From Haplomitrium mnioides (taxonomy: Eukaryota; Marchantiophyta; Haplomitriopsida; Calobryales), in the NCBI GenBank assembly GCA_049999725.1, contig JBNGIS010034062.1, forward strand, positions 1 to 61,517: a DNA stretch of 61,517 nt. The letters are read 5' to 3'. Position numbers and translations under genes: made by a program. Below the pieces are notes generated by a model. The model saw nothing but the letters and a program-made list of their open reading frames with translations, did not search any database and was not told the origin of the DNA. The first letter of the stretch is position 1; each line of letters starts with the position of its first letter. Below, piece after piece: positions 54,094 to 61,517 of the stretch.

Positions 54094-54467
54094 TATTGGA
54101 AATAGCTATGTTCACACCTGCTGTTATAGTGTCCAATCTTTCCTGGTCAAGATATATCCAGTTAGGATATGACTTGAGTGCATCTAGATATTTGGAGCAT
54201 TCAAAGAGTTGCACTAGTTCCCAAAGGTTGCAGCTCTTGCATAGGAAAGGACATTTCCTTTCTTATTAATGTTGGCTGCATTCCTGATGTAACTTGACCA
54301 GTTTTTCTACCTTAATTGAATATACTCAGAATCACCTCCTAAAGTTGTATCAGTTGATTGCATGCATCTATGAGCTATTAGTCTTGATGTTGTAAGAATG
54401 ATTGATCATAAGAATGATCCTAACATCAGTTGATTTCTAATATGTTGAAAGATCAGAAATTCTAACA
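54094..54467 (+). repeat. 3' LTR of the copia element
   Basis: Starts TATTGGAAATAG, ends TTCTAACA; same length as the 5' LTR, followed by CTTTG. Confidence 0.9.
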
Positions 54468-54472
54468 CTTTG

Positions 54473-54578
54473 TATCTACAGTTGGACAACACAACATGAG
54501 AGAATAAGATTTCTATCTTATTTAGATATCTTAGTCTTCTTATTGCCAATAATGTTTTTGGAAAAATCAAGGTGGGAT
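54473..54578. other. Short spacer between copia and gypsy elements
   Basis: About 100 AT-rich bases, the right flank of the copia insertion; no feature seen. Confidence 0.5.
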
Positions 54579-57500
54579 TGTCGCTCCCCTGTTTCAGTCC
54601 TTAACCTTTTCAGGCCCTATTTCGAGCGCAGGGGAGGACAGGTTTACGGGCTTTGGGGTTCTTTTCTGAGATGGCCCCTTGCCAGTTACCACTTTCAGAC
54701 CTTAAGGACTCTTCTTCTCCTTCTAAGCCTGTTGTGCTTCTCTCACTCTTCTTCTTCACACACTCAAGTCAGCCATTCATACCATACACACAGGTCCACA
54801 TCCATAACACCCAGCTCTTGTGTGATTCTTCCTCTTTATTCTTAGGACCCAATGACTTAGGCCCTGCCACCTTATTTGTGCTTGGGCAGAATGGTGCTGG
54901 TGACCTGCACAGCTGAACACACCACAGCTCTGGACTCCCCCTTTCAAGGTGGTCACAGGTCTGATAAAACTATTCCTAACTATGCTAAGCTGCACTACTT
55001 CCTAACTATCCTAACATGCACTGATTCCTAACTAATTCCTAACTATGCAAATAGAATCAAGAACAGAGAGCATTCACCTCCAGGAAACCAGACTTGTGTC
55101 AAGGGATTGGACTCCCCTTTCAAGTGTGTTCCCAGGGTCTGCTCAGCTGATCTGATGTCCACTAATCTAAGAACTCAAAGGGACACACATGCGGAAAGGA
55201 AATCTAACTAAACATATAGACAACCACATTTATACAATGTACAAGAGCAAATAGAGTCCTTAAAGGCCCTTTGGAATTCTAACTATTTATACTTCCCTTG
55301 TGAATCCCGCTGCCTTACAACTGCAGCCCAGCAACCCACACACCCTCCACTCCAGATAGTTTTTTCTACTTCCCTTGCGAGAAGCCCTGCTTTTACTTCC
55401 TCAGGCTAGGAAGAGAGTTTCTTTTACTTCCACCTCTGGAAGACAGCTCCACCAACTGCCGGTAGCCCACTCCACCCTCGAGCCTCAATGGGTCATCCCG
55501 CGCAGTGCGCAGACACTAACGCAGCCCCCCCTCTCAGCTCCACTTGCAGAAGAATACACACCAGAGTGTTCTCCGAACACTCTGGGTTGATGCGCTTGCA
55601 CAGGGGAATGCCGAGAGACTCCCAGCTCACTACCAGGCAGCCTCTCCTTAGTTCTTGGTTGACCGAATCCCCCTTCCGAGCTATCGTATCAGTAACCCTC
55701 AGCCCTAGTCCGCCTGCAGGGATGAGTTCACCTGGATTGCCCGAGCATCCAGAGGTCCCTACTCATGCAACACTCGACGCCCCTCCAGTCCACCTCCGAA
55801 TCCCCCGGTTCCCCTTGAGCGAGTAACTCTGCTTCACGTAGCCTTCAATTGAATGATCGCCCTGCCTTACCATGCGCAATCCCCTTTCTTGCTATCGTTG
55901 TCACCCCGCAATGGCCCGCGAACCGCCGAAACAACCCCCATCTCCCTACCAGGCAGCCTCTCCTTAGTTCTCGGCCGACCGAAAACCCCTTCCGAGCTAT
56001 CGTATTAGTACCCTCCGCTCTGGTCCACCGGCAAGGACGAGTTCACCTGGATCGCCCGAGCATCCAGAGCTCACTACTCATGCAACACTCGGCGCCCCTC
56101 CAGTCCACCTCCGAATCCCTCTGGCCCCCTGGAGCGAGTAACTTTGCTTCACGTAGCAATTCAATTGGGTAATCGCCTTGCCTTACCATGTGCAAATCGC
56201 GAGCCCCACAGCGCTATGCCTCCAACAATTGCCCGTGCATCAACCTCGAAGAATTCCAATGTTGCCCAGGTATACTCCCCTGCAACTCGCGAGCCCGATC
56301 CCACGAATGGTCGTTAATCCCGTTTTGCTCCCTGGAGTTTGGAGGTGACGACGCGTGGCGCCTGACAGTTAATCCCGTTGCAATGGACGAGTAGCGTGCG
56401 CCGCGTGTCTTGCAGTTGATCGAAGGAAACACTAGGTTAACGATAACAACTCCGAGGAATCTTGCAGGAAGAGATTCCGTAGATTCCCATAGGAGCAAGT
56501 CCGAAGGGGCTATCGGAACCGAGTTCCGCAGTGCCCCACGGAATCGATTCCAAGGAATCTCCTTCGATCCCCCGTAGATGCTCCTCTCCTCTCCTCGCAC
56601 CACGTCCTCCGCTGCACCGCTGCCGCCCCGCAAGGAGGTAGGCTGACCGTCGCGCACACTACTCCGTTCGCAGTTGACCCGCACCTTGCCCAAGGTCGGA
56701 TGAACTCTCCTCCTTGTGACGCGTGTCCCGTGAGTCGCTTCGGGGTCCCTGGAGTCGCCACGTCCTCCGAAGGGCGTCGTCCGTCGCCGCCCCGCAAAGG
56801 GGTAGGCGGATCGTCGCGTTGACCTTCATCCGATGTTGACCTCCGGAAACCCTTCCTTGCTTCCCATCATGCCACGTTTCCGAAGCCGTCCGCGGAATCA
56901 CTATGCTCGCCGAGTAAGAGCTGCTGTCGATTGTCACTGTTTCGTCCTTCCCTCGAGATAAGAACCAAGCGTGCGCTTGAGGCTCCCATTGTTATCTGTT
57001 GCAAAAGCTCGATATAGGGACTGCAAGGCCCCTTAGGACCGTTAGTCCCTCTGACGAACTGTCAGATGTTGCCGTTGGACCCCACCGAAGCTTAGCCCCA
57101 GGTCCTGCCGGAGCTACGATGAATCTCCCTTTCGGCTGCGCTTGTTCCCCCGTCGGTCGCACCGACGTTCTCTTGATTTTCCGACTGCCCCATCTTGCCA
57201 CCCGGTTCACCAATAGATCGTCTTTTTGGCGTACCCTTCGTTTCCCCCAATCGGATCGACGCCACATCGCCCTTTTGGCTCAGCCTTCTTCCCGTTGGTC
57301 GGTTCATGATGGATCGCCGTTTCCCCACTGATATCAGCACCTCGTTTGAACCGAGTCGCCGCCAAGTTGTCGTTTTGCCTTTGCTCGCTCTTACTCGACC
57401 CGCTAGGTGATTTGTCCCCCTTTTGGCTCTCCTCTCCTCTTCCTCTTGGATCTGCGATGTATCGCCCTTACGGCCCTCCTCCGTTTTCCTTCGGCCAGAC

Positions 57501-58123
57501 CCGCGATAAGTCGTTGTTTCGGGCCTTCCTCCTTGCTCCCCTGTTGGGTCTCTCGCAGATCCCTCTTAAGCGGGGTGTCCCACGTCGTAAGACGGTTTGG
57601 AACCCTGCTAAGTGGGCTCCCCACTTAGGGAGGCGACTTTCCGCAAACCCGCGGGCCTTCTGCTGCCGCCACGTCGTCCGTGGAATCTCGCGAAGGACCG
57701 TTGTAGGACCGATTTGTGGCCGCTGCAGGACCCCCACGATCTGCCCTTTCTTCGGAGTGCCTTTGGGTGTCCTTGTTGTTGATCCCCTCTTCTTCCTCCT
57801 GCGATCGCCTCGCCATGGGTTGCGAGTCTGCTCCTTCTCCCCAACTCCCATCCTCGCATCCTCCTTAGGCCAACGGATTCCCGTTGGCCTGCTTTGAATT
57901 TGAAATTGGGGCCCCTCCCCTGGCTAGCGATCCTTGCTTGCCTTCCTCCTCTCCTCCGCCATGATCCTGTTTCCCTCCTAGGACTCATGCACCATGCTCT
58001 TAACAGCTGTTTGAGGTAATCAGCTATTCTCAAGGGCCTTCACACTTGCAAAGGGAACACTATGGCCAGTGGTGCTTCTGATTTTGTGAATTCAACTTGA
58101 ATGCTTCAAAGCACTTGCTGACA
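54579..58123 (-). repeat. 3' LTR of the gag-protease element (3545 bp)
   Basis: TGTCGCTCCCC at the left and TTGCTGACA at the right give TG...CA ends. The middle has CGCCCCGCAAAGGGGTAGGCGG (as two parts, about 56795-56815) and ATCGCCCTTTTGGCT-like units also seen in the 15-kb element LTRs. Frames inside are short and overlapping. Confidence 0.9.
55283..55291 (-). promoter_or_regulatory. TATA box in the LTR
   Basis: TATAAATAG on the minus strand after GGGAAG; the same element is in the truncated LTR at 1543-1551. It would place the transcription start about 680 bases from the LTR 3' end. Confidence 0.55.
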
Positions 58124-58136
58124 TAACTCCCCCTTC
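58124..58136 (-). promoter_or_regulatory. Polypurine tract of the gag-protease element
   Basis: GAAGGGGGAGTTA on the minus strand borders the LTR start TGTCAGC. Confidence 0.75.
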
Positions 58137-58286
58137 AAGTGTGACGCGTCCCCCGTGAACACACCTCTTCTCCCTCAATTTTATGGTGCCTCTGCTGCCG
58201 GTTGCTGGCCCGACTCTATTTCTCCTGCAAAACAACCCCACGAAACACCCCCCAACAAAACACACACTCACACACACACAAACAAC

Positions 58287-59066
58287 TTACCTGCGGTTGC
58301 TGGACACCTTTGAGGGGGTCCCAGTTGAGCCATCATTTTTCCTTTGATCCTCGTACCCCTTCCATTTGTCAAGGTGCCCCCTAGTGTCCCCACCCTTGGC
58401 CCCACCTACGGCCGATTTCCGATTGTGCTCTGGTATGTCGTAACCTAAGAATTTACGTTGGTGGACAGACTTCACACCCTCCTCCAACAGATCCCCCTCT
58501 GTTGCTTCACTCACCACTCGTACCCAGTAGTGGCACTCCGAGTCCTCTTCTTCCTCGGACCACACACTCTCGTACTCTGCCTCTGACTGTGTTTCTCCCA
58601 GATGAGGGACAGGCCCGTAATGCACTGTCATTCTGTTGGGGCCGAACACTAGTGTAGAATTCCCCCAGTTGTGCATTACCTTGGCCCCATACAGCCACGG
58701 CCTTCCGATCAGCACCGGGTAAGGAGATGCTCTGGCAGGTCGCATCACCAAGTAGTTGAGCTTGAATTCCTCCCCTCCGATGAATGTCGGGACTTGCAAG
58801 AGAGAGCCCAATGGCTTTACGCACGACCCATCCGCCAGCCTCATAATTCGGGTTGTGTGCTGGAATTCCATGAATCCCAGCTTGTGAGCAGTCTCCTCCA
58901 CCATGATGTTGACGCCCGCCCCTCCGTCTACGGGCACTAAGGACAAGGTGCAACCTGCGATCTGGATGTCGATCTCAGGAGCCCCTTTGTCCTCACAGAC
59001 CAGCTGCAGATCTGATGGAGTTCCCACCTTGGGTAGCCTCTTCCTCCTCTTTGCACCCATCAGCAA
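58287..59066 (-). CDS. Protease-like domain of the gag-protease element
   Basis: An open frame of 259 codons. The retropepsin-like core CTLSLVPVDGGAGVNIMVEE (about 58890-58950) is followed by LGFMEFQHTTRIMRLADGS and LIGRPWLYGAKVMHNWG, near-identical in layout to 39287-40060. The tail YWVRVVSEATEGDLLEE also matches the start of the linker in the 15-kb element; the frame then ends about 150 bases before the polypurine tract with no trace of a polymerase. Confidence 0.8.
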   Translation of the reverse strand: MLMGAKRRKRLPKVGTPSDLQLVCEDKGAPEIDIQIAGCTLSLVPVDGGAGVNIMVEETAHKLGFMEFQHTTRIMRLADGSCVKPLGSLLQVPTFIGGEEFKLNYLVMRPARASPYPVLIGRPWLYGAKVMHNWGNSTLVFGPNRMTVHYGPVPHLGETQSEAEYESVWSEEEEDSECHYWVRVVSEATEGDLLEEGVKSVHQRKFLGYDIPEHNRKSAVGGAKGGDTRGHLDKWKGYEDQRKNDGSTGTPSKVSSNRR

Positions 59067-59081
59067 TTCGCGGAGCTGTCT

Positions 59082-60943
59082 TCAATACAATGGGCTATCC
59101 TTGATGAGTTGGCCCACGGTTGCCGTGACAGGGCAGTTTTTGATGTCCGCTTGAATGATGTAGGGGGTGGCCTTTGTCACCTCTTCCGTAGCTGCAACCA
59201 TCTTTGGTACCTCCTGGGTCCCTCCCTGCTGCTTCCGGACCCCTTTGAGGGTTTCCTCTGCTGCCAGCTCTTCTTCCAAAGCCTCCAAGGCCTCCAATTG
59301 CTTCCTCACCTGGTCCTGCTGCTCCGGGTAGAACCATGTTGGATGATCTCGCCGATAATCAGGGTCATTCCAAGGTGAGGTCGCTCGAGCCACTTCCTTC
59401 TCAGCTCTTTTCTTGGTCTTCCTGTGGCCCCTCGTTTTGGCCTTGGCTCCTGCCCTGGTGACCACCCTGAAACACTCCTCCGATGTTGGTGTCTCCCAGC
59501 CTGGCAACTCAGCTTCCTCCTCCATGTCTAGAGTGAGCAGATTGACGTTTGATGGGGGAGGAGGATTTAAGCTTGGCCCAGGGGGAGCATCTGGCCTTCC
59601 GTGTGGGCAATTCCTGGCTACATGCCCCTCTGTTTTGCATTGGAAGTAGAGGGGATACAGTTGCCCCTGATTGCTCTTCCGCGGCTCCGGACAGCTTGCT
59701 GAAACGTGACCGGGTTGGCCACAATTCCAACACACCATGATTGTGGTCCTGGGTGGCCGAGTCGCAGCCCACTAATTCATAGGCCCTGTGTTCCCTCCTG
59801 CAGGCCTGCTCAGAATTGTCGGAGGTCCCCCTTGGATTTGATACACTGTGTCTGGGGCCTCCTCCAGGACATACTCCACCTCTTCTCTCACGTACTCCGG
59901 TGCTTCCTCCCTTACATATTGCACAGCATTGGTGTCATTCAAACATTCTTGGAGGGAATGTCCGTGTTGCTTGCAACGAACACACCAGACTCCAACTCTT
60001 CGGGTCGGCAGGGGTCTTCCCTCCGGTTTGATCCCTGCCAGGAGGATGTTCAATGCCTCCATCTTGACGCTCAGCTCCTCAATTCGATCCCTCCCCCTGG
60101 ATTCTTGCTAGCCTCAGGTTCGGGTTTGGTTTTCTTGTACCTCCCAGTGCTGGCCCCCTTTCGATGACGCACCTCCTTCACTTGTTTCTTCTTCTTCAGG
60201 TCCTTCTTCTTCTTCCTCCTCCTGGATGACCGGTCCTCCTCTGAGCTGTTGCTGCTGCTGGACTCATTCTCGCTTTCCGAGGAGGACTCGGAACTCTGAT
60301 CCGTCTCCTCGTCACTGTCCGAGGTGTCTGAAGAATCGTCAGAGTCGTACTTGGACCTTGCCTTCCTCCGAGAACTGGTGGTAGCAGCCTTCACATGGGA
60401 TCTGGCTGCATTGACTGCTGCGTCGAGAGTCTGTGGATCCGTTTGGCGCACCCAGGTCCCAATTCCTCTGGGGAGTTCTGCCAGGAACCACGTTGTGAGC
60501 ATCCCATCCGTGGCTAGAGGATTCAGCTTTCTTGCCACCTTGTTGAAGAGTTGGAGGAACTTCCTCACAGACTCCTTCTTTTTCATCCTGAGTTGACCCA
60601 TCTTGATCAGCGCTTCGATCTCTTCACCAATCCCCCTGAACTCGGCAATAAAGGCTACCTTAAATGCATGCTAGCCCCTCTTGACGTTGTCTGGCAGGTC
60701 CTTGTACCAAGGCTAGGCCTCTCCTTTCAACACTGCCGGCAGGATTCCAAGCTTTACATGGGCTTCCCCATTCGCTGCTGCAGTGTTCTCGAGGTCATCC
60801 AGCCATGCATCTGGGTCATCCTTCGGGTGTCCCTTGAAGGACCTGTATTTAAATCTTCCCCGAAGCCCAGAAGGTGGCACCTGGTTGGCCATCCCTCCAC
60901 TGGCCACTGCCACTTCCACCCAGGGATTCCTTCCTTCCGCCAC
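59082..60943 (-). pseudogene. gag of the gag-protease element
   Basis: Capsid part from ATG at 60943: GLRGRFKYRSFKGHPKDDPD, then two stops (about 60710 and 60655), then SVRKFLQLFNKVARK and LPRGIGTWVRQTDPQTLDAA. An acidic Ser-rich and Lys-rich stretch follows. A frameshift near 60065 leads to CCHC knuckles CVRCKQHGHSLQEC and CWNCGQPGHVSASC, and a third, FQCKTEGHVARNC, in which the first Cys is Tyr. Further stops lie at about 59770 and 59080. It is less broken than the gag of the 15-kb element. Confidence 0.85.
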
Positions 60944-61069
60944 TCTTCCTTAACAGGCTCAACCCCCAGTTGCTCTGTTTCTCAGGAGTGGCTTTCTCTC
61001 CAACTGACTTGAGTCTCTTATGCACACAGTGGTCTTTCTGGTTCGGGTTGGTCTCAGGTGTTTTCAAAC

Positions 61070-61093
61070 CCTTGGCCCTCCTTCTAGCGCCAA
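61070..61093 (-). promoter_or_regulatory. Probable primer binding site of the gag-protease element
   Basis: On the minus strand LTR end GAGCGACA, spacer TGAATTTTT, then TGGCGCTAGAAGGAGGG. Same layout as in the 15-kb element; tRNA not identified. Confidence 0.5.
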
Positions 61094-61101
61094 AAAATTC
61101 A

Positions 61102-61517
61102 TGTCGCTCCCCTGTTTCAGGCCTTAACCTTTTCAGGCCCTGTTTCGAGCGAATGGGAGGACAGGTTTACGGGCTTTGGGGTTCTTTTTTGAGATGGCCC
61201 CTTGCCAGTTACCACTTTCAGACCTTAAGGACTCTTCTTCTCCTTCTAAGCCTGTTGTGCTTCTCTCACTCTTCTTCTTCACACACTCAAGTTAGCCATT
61301 CATACCATACACACAGGTCCACATCCATAACACCCAGCTCTTGTGTGATTCTTCCTCTTTATTCTTAGGACCCAATGACTTAGGCCCTGCCACCTTATTT
61401 GTGCTTGGGCAGAATGGTGCTGGTGACCTGCACAGCTGAACACACCACAATTCTGGACTCCCCCTTTCAGGGTGGTCACAGGTCTGATAAAACTATTCCT
61501 AACTATGCTAAGCTGCA
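61102..61517 (-). repeat. 5' LTR of the gag-protease element, incomplete at window end
   Basis: TGTCGCTCCCCTGTTTCAGG and the following 416 bases align without indels to 54579-54994. Confidence 0.95.

Larger units (their letters stand above)
49583..54467 (+). mobile_element. Complete but decayed Ty1/copia retrotransposon
   Basis: Two LTRs of 374 bases, a 5-bp duplication CTTTG on both sides (49578-49582 and 54468-54472), a tRNA-iMet primer site, gag, integrase, reverse transcriptase and RNase H in copia order, and a polypurine tract. The pol region is full of stops and shifts. Counting by eye, the LTRs differ at about 11 of 374 positions. Confidence 0.95.
54579..61517 (-). mobile_element. Gag-protease-only gypsy retrotransposon, runs off the window
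   Basis: A 3545-base LTR at the left (54579-58123) and the first 416 bases of its partner at the right (61102-61517) enclose an internal region of only 2978 bases on the minus strand. It encodes gag and a protease-like domain, then stops directly at the polypurine tract. Polymerase, RNase H and integrase are absent. Both coding content and LTR sub-repeats are related to the 15-kb element. The two LTR ends differ at about 9 of 416 positions by eye. GGGAT before the left LTR (54574-54578) is the predicted TSD; its partner is outside the window. Confidence 0.9.

Noticed and set aside
1-61517. tRNA or rRNA genes
   Set aside because: I saw no cloverleaf-like sequence or rRNA landmark; the only tRNA-related sequences are the primer sites of the retroelements.

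Overview
The window looks like repeat-rich nuclear DNA from a land plant. The evidence is several plant-type Ty3/gypsy and Ty1/copia LTR retrotransposons (tRNA-iMet type primer sites, chromodomain integrase), GT-AG introns in a eukaryotic pseudogene, TATA boxes, and large satellite arrays. A non-seed plant with a large genome is plausible but not proven. Nine runs of N (10, 100 or 400 bases) mark assembly gaps.

Layout. 1-1570: part of the U3 of a large gypsy LTR, related to the LTRs at the right end. 1571-8255: a probable two-gene cassette. A short divergent minus-strand gene lies at about 1759-2977. Across a TATA-bearing intergenic segment lies a decayed, intron-containing plus-strand gene (3435-7347) combining an N-terminal region, a basic/serine-rich linker, a ParB-like domain and an amino-type DNA methyltransferase in the beta-class motif order (IV, X, I). 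8262-13658: two truncated chromoviruses joined tail to tail at about 10144. 13659-17048: AT-rich DNA with one unassigned ORF and a 37-bp minisatellite. 17049-23560: low-copy DNA with one small likely host gene, a 49-residue Met-Gly-Cys protein on the minus strand. 23571-31362: a 33-bp satellite of more than 200 units with higher-order structure.

31363-46422: a 15-kb minus-strand gypsy element (LTRs of about 4.5 kb, TSD AGTTT) inserted into that satellite, which resumes at 46423. 46549-48240: a second, inverted, 5'-truncated copy of the methyltransferase gene; it keeps the last intron and the C-terminal half. 48320-49372: another degenerate LTR fragment. 49583-54467: a complete but decayed copia element (374-bp LTRs, TSD CTTTG, unusual TA...CA termini). 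54579-61517 (continues past the window): a gypsy relative of the 15-kb element that has gag and protease but no reverse transcriptase, RNase H or integrase, so it is presumably mobilised in trans.

The most interesting content is the ParB plus methyltransferase family. It is present twice, shares an intron position and a conserved 3' end, and sits in DNA full of CpG-rich palindromic short repeats (CATGCGCGCATG type). Both copies are broken. Its bacterial-like domain pairing within a eukaryotic multi-copy sequence suggests a domesticated or mobile-element-borne DNA modification system. This is inference; no search could be run.
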